Positions 34,801 to 46,800 of a DNA stretch of 64,000 nucleotides are shown one piece after another (the first letter of the stretch is position 1; each line of letters starts with the position of its first letter). The stretch is from positions 6,805,775-6,869,774 of the forward strand of contig JAKSZT010037198.1 in assembly GCA_026826555.1 (NCBI GenBank), in the 5' to 3' direction. The translations under genes and the position numbers were made by a program. This stretch comes from Tolypeutes matacus. Lineage: Eukaryota > Chordata > Mammalia > Cingulata > Chlamyphoridae. A model generated the notes under the pieces. That model was not told the DNA's origin. It did not search any database and saw only the letters and a list, made by a program, of their open reading frames with translations.

Positions 34801-37800
34801 AGCTCCATTTCCCATAAATGGTGGAGGAAGACACAGTTGTCCACTGACTTTAGCTACTGATTAGTGGACTCGGCTGGCTAAAGTATAATCCTAGAAACAG
34901 CTAGGGTTTGAATCTGTCCAAGTTGGAAAGAGTCCGGTAGCTGCCATTTTGAATCCGCCCCTGGCATGAGGGGAAGCCTGGCTGACTGAAAATCCAGTGA
35001 AGTTAGGGACTGGCTTCTTTCCACCAAGATCGGACTGCAGCCCTAGCCTACGCTCCAGCCCCACCTCCAGCAGAGAGGAAGCTGGCAGGACCTGCACCAG
35101 GCTCTCCAGGCAACTGCAAGTGCTGTCTGCTGGCACAGACTGAATAGTCAAGACACCTGGGACAGCATGCCCACACCCCAATAGGACAGGAGAGGTGCTG
35201 GGTATCCTCAGCCTCTCTGGCAACAGCAGGGGTTTTCAGCCCACATGAACTTGTTTGTTGAGTGCCTTTGAGTCCATCTCCAGTTCCATCCCCTCATAGG
35301 ATAGGAGGGGGCTGGTGTTCCCTCAGCCTCTCAGGCAGCTACAGGTGTTTTTGGCCCACATAGCCTGGACTGGTGGGTACTTGTGGATCCACCCTCACCC
35401 CCCAATAGGAAAGGAGGGGGCTGGTGTTTCCATAGCCTTTCTGGGCAACAGCAGACACTTCTGGCCTACATGGACTGAACTGTTGGATGCCAATGGATCC
35501 ACCCTCACCCCCAATAGGACAGGAGGGGGCTGGTGCTTCCTCAGCCTCTCTGGGCAATAGCGGGCACTTTCAGAACAGGGACTGAACTGTTGGGCATTGG
35601 TGATTCTGTTCCTATCCCCTAAAGGGCAGAAGGGACAGTACTCCCTTAGCCTCTCAGGGCAACTGCAGGCATATTCTCCTCACACAGATTAGGCAGTTGG
35701 GCTCTCCAGACGATTCATTCCCACCCCTAGCAGGGATGGGGTCTGGTGCTATGTCACTTTATCTGGGCAACTGTGGTCATTTTGGACCCACACAGCAGAG
35801 ATTGCTGCTCACAACTATAGTTCCATCCCCGCCCAAGGTAGAGGAGGAAGGGATGTGAAGCTTCATCAGTCTCTCTGGGCAACTATGGTCTTGTCCTGCT
35901 CACCTTGGATTATTATACACGGCTGTAGCTCTGTCCCTAACCCTGACAGAGGAGAAAGGTGGGAGAAGCTTCATCAATTCCTGGGGCAATGTGGGCAGTT
36001 TCAGCCTCCATAGCTTACAGCACCAACTACATCCTCAACTCCTACTACACAATAAGCAAGGGAGAAAAGACAAGAAAGCCCTAAACTAAAGGGGAAAACT
36101 GCACCCAGAATAAGTACATCTAGCAAGCCAGATGCGAAAACACCAACAAAAAACTACAATCCATACCAAGAAACAGGAAGATATGGCCCAGTTAAAGGAA
36201 CAAGATGAGCCTGCAGATTACATAAAGGAGGTGAGACAAGTAATCATAGATGTTCAAACAAATGTCCTTAGTAAATTCAACGAGATGGTGTTGCAGTTTG
36301 GCAATTTGATGTAATTATGAATTCCAAAAATAGATATTGGATTATGCGTGTAAACTGGTCTATAAATCCGGGCATGATTAAGTTATGATTAGGGTTTGAT
36401 TTCCATTACTATATAAAGAGATCATTCAACTCAACAATAAAAGAGCAAGCAATCCAATTTAAAAATGGGCAAAAGATTTAAAAAGATATTTCTCCAAAGA
36501 GGAAATTCAAATGTCCAAAAAGCACATGAAAAAATGTTCCATATCACTAGCTATCAGGGAAATGTAAATCAAAACAACAATAAGACATCATCTAACACAG
36601 CACAGAATGACCATTATTAAAAAAAAAACAGACAACAATAAGAAAGGATGTGGAGAAATAGGAACAGTTCTTCACTGCTGGTGGGAATGTAAAATTGTGC
36701 AGCCTCTGTGGAAGACAGTTTAGCATTTCCTCAGGAAGCTAAATATAGACGTGCCATATAATCTAGCAATTCCTCTACTAGGAATATATTCAGAAGAACT
36801 AAAAACTATGACATGAACAGACATCTGCACATCGATGTTCATAGAATCGTTATTCACAATTGCCAAAAGATGGAAACAAACCAAGTGTCCATCAACCAAC
36901 AAATGGATAAGCAAAATGTGGTATATACATATGATGGAATATTATGCTGCAGTAAGAAGAAATGAAATTGGGACACATATGATAACATGGATGAATTTTA
37001 AAAACATTATACTAAGCAAAGTAAGCCAGAAACAAAAGGGCAAATATTGCATGGTCTCATTAATATGAACTAAATACGAACAATAACACATTGGGTTAAA
37101 ACCTAGAGTACAGGTTATTAGGAGATAAGAGGAGGGTTGAGAACTACTCATGCTTAATGTATATAGAAGTTTTAACTAACTTGACTGTAAAAGTGTGGAA
37201 ATGGATAAAGTTGATGGTAACATGTTATAGTGAGTAGCAACGGGTTTAAAAATGGGATTGTGTCTGAAAAGGGTAGTCAGGGGAAGTAAATGTCAATTGA
37301 AAGAAAGGCAGAGAATAATATAGGGACTGAATAACACAGTTAACCCAGAGGTGGCTGAGGGTACAAATGCAAGAGTGTCCTTCTGTGAGCTAGAGCAGAT
37401 GTACATCACTATTGCAGGGGGATGGGAATGCGGAGAAGCATGGGAAAACTACAATTAGTGTGGCCTATAGACTGTGGTTAATAGTAATAGTATAATATTC
37501 TTGCATCAATGCCAAAGATGTACAGTGTTGATAATGGAGGTGTATGGAAAAAGTGTGCCAGGTGTATGCTATAGACCATGGTTGGTGAGAGTAGTCTGGT
37601 GATATTGTCTCATAATCTGTAACAAATGTTCCACCATGGTGTGGTGTGTTGGTGAAGGGGTGTTGTATGGGAATTGTACATACATGTATGATTGTTTTAC
37701 AAGTTTACAACCTCTGTAATAAAAACTTATTTTTTTTAAATAGGGTGGGTTGGGGGAAAAATACACCAAATGTAAGATAGGGACTATAGTTAGTAGTAAT

Positions 37801-40800
37801 ATTTTGACAATGCTCTTGCATCGTTTGTAACAAATGTTTCACAGTAATGCAAGTGTTGGTGGAGGGGTGATGTATGAGACCCCTGTATGATGTTATGTAT
37901 GTTTATTTTGTAAGTTTATAATCTTTACTATACACCTATTGTTTATGCATGGTCATGTATGAATGATATACTTCAATAAAAAATACATTTAAAAGAAAAA
38001 CTGAAGGGAGAACTAGACATCTCTACAATAATAGTTGGAGACTTCAACACACCACTCTCACCATTGGATAGACCATCCGGACAGAGGATCAATAAGGAAA
38101 CAGAAAGCTTAAAGAATATGATAAATGAAATAGACATAATAGACATATATAGAACTTTACATCCCAAAACAGCAGTATATACAATCTTCTCAAGTGCTCA
38201 TGGATCTTTCTCCAGTATAAACCAATGTTGGTCCATAAAACAAGTCTCAATAAATTTAAAGATTGAAATTATACAAAGCACTTCTCTGATCATAATGGAA
38301 GAAAGCTGCAAAAAAAGGGAAATTTCACAAATATATGGAGATTAAACAACACATTCAAATAATCAGTGGATCAAAGAAGAAATTGCTAGAGAAATCAGTA
38401 AAAATCTAAAAAAAAATGAAAATAAGAATACAGCAGGGGCAGATGTGGCTCAAATGGTTGGGTGTCTGTCTCCCATATGGAGGGACCTGGGTTCGATCCC
38501 CAGGACCTCCTGGTAGGAAAAAAAAAAAAAAAAACTATTCAAAGAATACAGCATATCAAAACCTATGGGATGCAGCAAAGGGACTGCTGAGAAGGAAATT
38601 CATAGCTTTCAATGCTTACATTAAAAAAGAAGAAAGAGCTAAAATCAAACACCTAATTGCATAGCTAGAAGAACTAAAAAAGAACTGCAAACTATTCCTA
38701 AAGCAAGCAGAAGGAAAGAAATAACAAAGATCAGAGTGGAAATAAATGAAATGGAGAACAAAAAAAAACAATAAAGAGGATCAACAAAACCAAAAGTTGG
38801 TTCATCAAAAAGATCAACAAAAGCGACAAACTGTTAGCTAGACTGACAAAGAAAAAAAGAGAGAAACTGTAAATAAATAAAATCAGAAATGAGAAGAGGA
38901 ACATTATTTTTGACTCCACAGAGATAAAAGAGATTTTAAGAAAATACTATGGGAAGTGGATGTGGCTCAAATGATGGGCTTTTGCCTACCACATGGGAGG
39001 TCCCAGGTTCAGTTCCCGGTGCCTCCTGGAGAAGGCGAGCTGACTCAACAAGATGACGCAACAAAAGAGACACAAAGAAGAAACACAATGAGAGACATAA
39101 CAAACCAGGGAGTTGAGGTGGCTCAGTTGATGAGCGCCTCTCTTCCACATGGGAGGTCCTGGGTTCGGGTCCCAGTGCCTCCTAAAGAGAAGACAAACAG
39201 ACAGAGAGCACACAGCAAATGGACACAGAGAGCAGACAGTGACCACAAACAATGAGTTGGGTGGGGGGCAGGATAAATAAAATCTTTTTTTTAAAAAAAG
39301 ATACTATGAATAACTATATACCAACAAATTAGACAACATAGATGAAATGGAAAAATTCCTAGAAACACACGAACAACCTACACTGACCCTAGAAGAATGA
39401 AGACCTCAACAAATCAATCACAAGTAAAGAGATTGAAATAGTCATCAAAAACCTCCCAAATGGGAGTGGATATAGCTTGGTAGTTGGGTGCCTGCCTCCC
39501 ACAAACGAGGCCCCAGGTTCAATCCCTGGTACCTTCTTAAAAAAAAAAATCCACCCAAAGATGAGATGAAAAGCCCAGGGCCAGATGGCTTCACAGGTAA
39601 ATTCTGCCAGTTATTCAAAGAAAATTTAATACCAATCTTGCTCAAACTCTTCCAAAAAACTGATCAGGAGGGAATGCTACCAAACGCATTCTATGAAGCC
39701 AAAATCACACTACCAAAGCCATATAAAGATACTACAAAAAATGAAAATTATAGACAAGTAATCTAATAGATGCAAAAATCCTCAAAAAAAATACTTGCTA
39801 AAAGAATCCAAAAGCACATTAAAAGAATACATCATCATCAAGTGGGTTTTATCCCAGGTATGCAAGGGTGGCTCACATAAGAAAATCAGAGTACTGCACC
39901 ACATTAATAAACTGAAGAAGAAAACTCCATAATCATTTTGATTGATGCCGAAAAGGCATTCAACAAAATACAGCACCCTTTCTTGATAAAAACACTCCAA
40001 AAGACAGGAATAGAAGGAAATTTTCTCAAAATGATAAAGTGCATACATGAAAAACCACAGCTAATATTGTACTCAATGGAGAAAGACTGAAAGCTCTCCC
40101 ACTGAGATCAGGAACAACATAAGCAAGCCCACCATCACCATGTTATTCAATATTGTGCTAGAAGTTCTAGCTAGAGCAATTAATCAAGAAAAAGAAATAA
40201 AATACACCCAAATAGGAAAGAAGTAAAACTGTCACTTTTTGCTGATGATATGATCCTATACCTAGAAAATCCCCCCAAAAAATCCACAACAAAGCTACTA
40301 GAGCTAATAAATGAGTTCAGCAAAGTGGTGGGATTCAAGATTAATATGAAAAAATCAGTAGTGTTTCTTTACACTCCTAATGAACAATCTGAGGAGGAAG
40401 TCAGGAAAAAATTCCATGTACAAGAGCATCTAAATGAATCAAATATTTAGGGATAAACTTAACCAAGGATATAAAGGACCTGTATTCAGAAAACTAAAAA
40501 ATATTGCTGAAAGAAACCAAAGAAGACCTAAATAAATGGAAGGACATTTCATGCGCATGGATTGGAAGACTAAGCATCATTAAGATGTCAATTCTACCTA
40601 AACTGATCTACAAATTCAACACAATCTGGAGCGGATGTGGCTCAAGCAGCTGAGCGCCCACTTCCCACATGGAAGGTCCTGGGTTCGGTTTCCAGTGCCT
40701 CCTGAAAAAACTAACAACAAGCAAAACAAATGATAAAACCAATTCAGGGAAAACCGATGTGGCTCAGTGGTTGAGTGCTGCTTCCCACATATGAGGTCCC

Positions 40801-43800
40801 AGGTTCAATCCCCAGCCCTTGGAACCTCAAAAAGTAAAACATAATCCCAATGAAAACTCTAACAGCCTATTTTGCAGAATTCAAAAAGCCAATTATCAAA
40901 TTTATCTGGAAGAGAAGGACACCCGAATAGCCAAATATATCTTTAAAAAGAACAACGTTGGAGGACACTCACTCCCTGACTTGAAAGTATATTACTTAGC
41001 TACAGTGGTTAAAAAAAAAAAAGCAAAGTTCAGAAATAGAGCCTCATATCTACAGTCAAGTGGTTTTTATCAAGACTGTCAAGGTGGGGCAGAACAGTCT
41101 ATTGAACAAACAGTCTAGGAGAACTAGATCCATATCCAAAAGAAAGAGGACCAGTATCTCACATCTTATACAAAATTTAACTCAAAATGCATCAAAGACC
41201 TAGTGGTAGGTGGTAGTTTCTTAAACCTTACACCAAAAGCACAAGCAATGGAAGAAAAAAAATGGATAAATGGGACCTCCTCAAACTTAAACCCTTTTTT
41301 GCTTCAAAGGACTTTGTCAAGAAGATGAAAAGGCAGCCCACTCAATGGGAAAAAACGATTTGGAAACCACATATTCAATAAGGGTTTGATTTCCATGCTA
41401 AATAAACAGATCATACAAGGGCAAGCAATACAATTTTAAAATTGGCCAAAGAGGGGTCGGATGTGGCTCAACTGGTTGGGCGTCCGTCTCCCATATGGAG
41501 GGACCCGGGTTCGATCCCCGGGACCTCCCGGTAAAAATAAATAAATAAATAAATAAAATTGGCCAAAGACTTAAACACACATTTTTCCAAAGAGGAAATA
41601 TAAATGGTGAAAAAGCACACACAAAAAATATTCAATATCACTAGCTATTAGGGAAATGCAAATCAAAACTAAAATGAGGTATCTCACACCTCAGAGAATG
41701 GCCATTATTATAAAAAGGAAAAGAAAAAGAAAACTACAAGTGCTGGAGAGGATGTGGAAAAATAGGAATACTCCTTCACTTTGGTGGGAATGTAGAATGG
41801 TGCAGCCCCTGTGGAAGACAGTTTGGCGGTTCCTCAGGAAACTAAATATAGAACTGCTATATGATCCAGCAATCCTTCTACTAGGAATATATCCAGAAGA
41901 ACTGAAAACAGAGATGCAAACAGACATTTGCATGCAGATGTTCCTGGTGGCATTATCCACAATTGCCAAAAGATAGAAACCATCCAAGTATCCATCAACC
42001 GAAGAACAGATAAACAAAATATGGTATATACATATGATGGAATACTGGAATACTATGCTGCCATAAGAAGAAATTTAATTTGGACACATGACAATATGAA
42101 TGAACCTTGAGGATATTACGCTGAGTGAAATAAGCCAGACATAAAAGGACAATTATTGTATGGCTCACTAATATGAACTAAATATGAAGAATAAACACAT
42201 GGGAGTTAAAATCTAATTGACTATATTCATCTGTCTTTACTTTTTGTTTATATTTTCAATTATTAATTGTACAAAATAAAGTTTAAAAAAATTAATTGAC
42301 TATAGGTTACTAGGAGATAGGATGAGGGCTGAGAAGGGGTACTGATGCTTAATGTATGTATAATTCTTAATTAGCTTGACTGTTTAAGTGTGAAAAATGG
42401 ATAGAGATAATGCACACATTATAGTGAGTATAACTAACAGCTGGTGTATAAATGGACTTGTAGCTGAAAGGGGTAGTCTAAGGAAATATATGTCAACTGA
42501 AAGAAAGCTAAAGAATAATCTAGGGACATAAATAACATAGTGAAACTGGTGGTAGATGAAGATTGTGGTTAATAGCACAAATACAATAATGTTCTATTTT
42601 GAGGTGTCAAGAATATGGTGGTGCATGGTAAAATACAACTAATGTAACTTATGGGCTATAGTTAACAGTAATATTGTAATATTTTTGCAGCAGTTGCAAA
42701 GAACATACTATTATCAATTCTAAGGGTCAACAATAGGAGGGTATGGGGGGTATGGGATTTTTCCTTTTGGATTTTTCCTTTCTAAAATTGACTAAGGTGA
42801 TGACAGCCCAACTCTGATGAAACTGAGAGCCACTGCATGTATACTTTGGATGGACTGTTTAGGCATGGAACTGTATAACACAGTGGTGAATGATGGACTG
42901 TGGTTAACAGTACAAATAGGAGAACATTGTTTCATGAACTATAATAGATACACAATACTAATAAATAGTGTTACAAATTGTGGAAAAAATACAAATAAAT
43001 TCAGATATGTATAGATTCGGGGCTGTTGGAATTATGACAATTTTCATTAAAATTCAATCTTTTAATTGTTGTTAAGGAATGCATCATATCTGAAAGAGAG
43101 TGCCATATAGGAAATATGTGGTGATGCCTTATTTCATACAGTTAAAACTCAAGGCAAGCCTTCATGCCTTATTTATCTGAGAATTAGAAATCAGAGGAAT
43201 AATGTTTCAAGGTGAAGTATTTATTATTTGAGTTTTAAAAAGAAATCACACTTTTCTGACAGTAAAAAAAATATACACTAGCAAGATGTGTCAAAATTCA
43301 CAATATATCCATTTTCTTTTCAACCCTTCCTAAGTATACTGGATTGAAAACATTGCCTAAAGGAATGAGTATGTGTCATAATTAATAGTCATTTGATATT
43401 TCTGAAGAACCTCTTTGTTATACACATCCCCAAAAGTGGGATGCAAATAACTCTAATAACAAGATAAGAAATACTTGGGGGAAGCGGATGTGGCTCAATC
43501 GATAGGGCTCCCGTTTACCCCGGGTTCGATTCCCGGGGCCTCCTAGTGAAGGCAAGCCAGCCCACGCGGCACGGTGAGCTGACGCAGCGGGACGACCCAA
43601 CAAAGGGAGACAAGCAGATACAGAAAAACGCACAGCAAATGGACACAAAGAGCACAAGCAGCAAGGGGGTATAAATAAGTAAGTAAGACGGGAAGCGGCT
43701 GTGGCTCAATCAGTAGGGCTCCCGTTTACCATATGGGAGGCCCTGGGTTCGGTTCCGGGGCCTCCTGGTGAAGGCAAGCCCGCCCGCACGGCGTGGTTAG

Positions 43801-46800
43801 CTGACCCAGGGAGCACAAACAGCAAGGGGGGGGATAAATGAATAAATAAATAAAATCTTAAAAAAAAAAAAAAAAAAAAAATTTCAATATGGTATCATGC
43901 AAAAGGATCCTGGAATGGAAAAAGGATATTAGGTAAATACTAAGGAAATCACAATGAATTACAGACTTTTGTTAATTATAATGCATTTATATTAACTAAT
44001 TGTAACAAATGTACTATATACTAATGTATAAGACTTCAGTAATAAAGACGACTATGTGGAGTATTGTGATGGTTAGGCTAATGTGTCAACTCGGCCATGT
44101 AATGGTGACCAGTTGTTTGGTCAAGCAGGCACTGGGCTAATTGTAATACAAGGGCATTTCATGGATTTTAATCATCAGTGAGTGGATTGCACAGATGGCT
44201 GATTACATCTACAATCAACTGAGGAGATTCCTATTAGCAATGAGTGATGGCTCATCCAATCAGTTGAAGGCCTCAAAAGTGAAAGTGATTTCAGCATTCA
44301 GAGAGAGAATTCCCATCTTTACTTCAGACATCCAAAAATGTAAACCCAAATATCCAACTGTCAAATGGATCAATAAAATGTGGAACGTTCAATCATAAAA
44401 AGGAAGGAAGTATTATTATGTGCTACAACAAATATTGGTATGTATTGTGAAAATTTTGATTTTTACCCACAATAAAAAATAAATTAATTAAAAAAAAAAC
44501 CACTATGCTAAGTGAAAGAAGAGAATCACAAAAGACTGCATATAATATGATTCCATTTACAGGAATTGCTGAGAATAGGTACATTCAGACAGGCAGTAAA
44601 AGTAGATTGTTGGTTTCCAAAAGTTGGTGGTGTTGGGGGGTAATGTAGAGTGACTGCTAATAGGTACAGGTTTCTTTTTGGGGTGAAGAAAATGCTCTAA
44701 AATTATTTGTGTTGATGGCTGCAAAACTTTATAGGTGTACTAAAAATCAGTGTATGGTACAGATTAAATGGGTAAATTGTATGGCCTGTGAGTTACATCT
44801 CAATAAAGCTGTATACTAAATGAAGGATGCTGTTATGTGGGAAAGTATTGGAGGGAGAGGGGGTGGGGCATATGGGAATCCCATATAGTTTTTAAGTAAC
44901 ATTTATGTAATATACAGCTTAAGAATAAAATAAAAATAAAAATAAACCACCAACCACATTGGCCCCATTTTCTTCATCTGGCTGGCCCAACGAGCTCACA
45001 GGCACCTTCTAGCTCTAAAACAAAATGTTTGACTGACTGAGTGATTTCTGCCATTTTGATTCCAAGCACACAGCATACTTAAAATAAATGCAAAATTATC
45101 TTTAAAAAGCTGTAAATATATATTTAAAAGACCAACAACAGATCATTACTTGATTTTTGCCAAATAACTCAGAAGGAATTAAGAATTTAGTTTCAGGGAA
45201 GCGGCTGTGGCTCAATCAGTAGGGCTCCCGTTTACCATATGGGAGGCCCCGGGTTCGGTTCCCGGGGCCTCCTGGTGAGGGCAACGCCCGCCCGCACGGC
45301 GTGGTTGGCTGACCCGGCAAGCACAAGCAGCAAGGGGGGGATAAATGAATAAATAAATAAAAAATCTTTAAAAAAAAAAAAAAAAAAGAATTTAGTTTCA
45401 TTGCCCTAAAATCTTCCTAAAATGTGAGTGTATTTGTGTGTGTTTGATTATAAGACTGAAGCTGAACTATTATTCTTAAAATAGAACAATCATACATGGA
45501 AACATGGACCAATCAAAAACAAATGTTCTATCATCTGATTAAGAAATGCATTTCCAATAATTATTAAATGTAAAAAAGTAAAAGTATATCAAGTTTAATA
45601 TACTTAAGTTGCTTTTTTCTGGGTTTTTTTTTTTTGTTTTTTCTTTGCTATTTATTCTTTTTTGTTTTTGTTTTGCTTATGTTGCTTTTAATCAACTGTT
45701 TATTAATAGTAATATTACCTCAATGTAGAAAAAAGTTGCAACATTTAGTGTCTTATTGTTACAGGCAATTAAAAAACTAATTTAAATACAAATTTTATTG
45801 CAGAAAAGTATTCAAGGGTAAGTAAAACTATCAAGCATTAACATTTCAAGTATTAGAATAAATCTCAATAGGAACAGTGGAATGGAAATACAAATGCAAG
45901 GAGAAAAATGTGAATTTATGATGAAAAAAACTGATATCAGATTAAAAAAACATGAGACAGAGTACCTAGTTTTAAAAATAAAAATTTTAAGGGGTATGTC
46001 ACCATCCCTGACCCATATAGATCAGTAATCTTAACAAATAGATTACCTTTATGTAGATCGATGAACTGATAGATACATATTTAAAGGAAATCACAAGAAA
46101 CACACAAGTCTTCCAAATTATCAGAAGAAACATTCACACACAAATACACATAAAACAAAAAAACCCACCAGATAATGAAAGCTCTTTTCAGAAATAGTAT
46201 ATAAAGCCAATTTTGAGTTTGCAAAAACTAATACTGTTCTGCAAAAAGTATTGAAAATTCTAAACTGAGGATACAATCAATCCAAACACAGAAGTCTAGG
46301 CATTCAAAGAAGCAAAGTGGAACTCAGATAATGTAAAAGGAGGAATTCAGACTAGAAAATTTCTTCCAACATGAGCATAAGGGAAATGAGAATCATATGC
46401 ATTGCACAGGAAATACAACTCTTCCAAATGATGCATACATACCACCTAAAATGCTAGCTAAAGACAAAACAGCCAAATATAGAAAAGATGCCTTCGCACT
46501 GATTAAAAGACAGATTTCCAATCTCACTTTATTAGGGGCAAAGAAAACAAGGAGACTAAGGCCCGCTCAAACAAAACAAAACAAAGCAAAAGAAACAAAC
46601 AAAAAACCAGGGAGCAAATGTGGCTCAAGTGTTGAGCGCCTGCTTCCCATATAGGAGATCCCCAGTTCAGTTCTGGTGCCTCCTAAAAAAAAAACAAACT
46701 AACTAACAAATAAAAAACAAACAAACAACAAGCAAAACAAATGAAAAAACCAACTTGGAGACGATGTGGCTCAGTGGTTGAGCTTCCCACATGAGGTCCC

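Larger units (their letters stand above)
34141..37996 (+). mobile_element. L1 nested in L1, internally deleted, with tandem-repeat 5'UTR
   Basis: The target duplication AAAACTGAAGGGAGAA at 34127-34142 and 37997-38012 shows a clean insertion into the outer L1 endonuclease region. It begins GGGAGAAGCCAAGATGGCGA, a standard L1 5' start. It has a long repeated 5'UTR to about 36040 and the start of ORF1 (GAAGATATGGCCCAGTTAAA near 36177), then jumps at about 36288 through about 100 bp that resembles the LTR at 50566 to the extreme 3' part of ORF2 (36395 on). The 3' end is AATGATATACTTCAATAAAA. About 4 kb of ORF1/ORF2 is missing. Confidence 0.85.
31960..42300 (+). mobile_element. L1 retrotransposon (old, disrupted), antisense in UBE2R2
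   Basis: The order is 5'UTR/ORF1-like sequence (31960-33760), ORF2 endonuclease start ([14 protein letters not shown] near 33785), a second L1 inserted at 34141-37996, then the endonuclease resuming ([14 protein letters not shown] near 38023), reverse transcriptase with FADD at 40238-40249, the C-terminal domain ([12 protein letters not shown] near 40960), and a 3' region to about 42300. ORF2 is broken by stops, frameshifts and at least five SINE insertions, so it is dead. L1 ORF2 supplies the endonuclease and reverse transcriptase that also mobilise the SINEs here. Confidence 0.85.
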
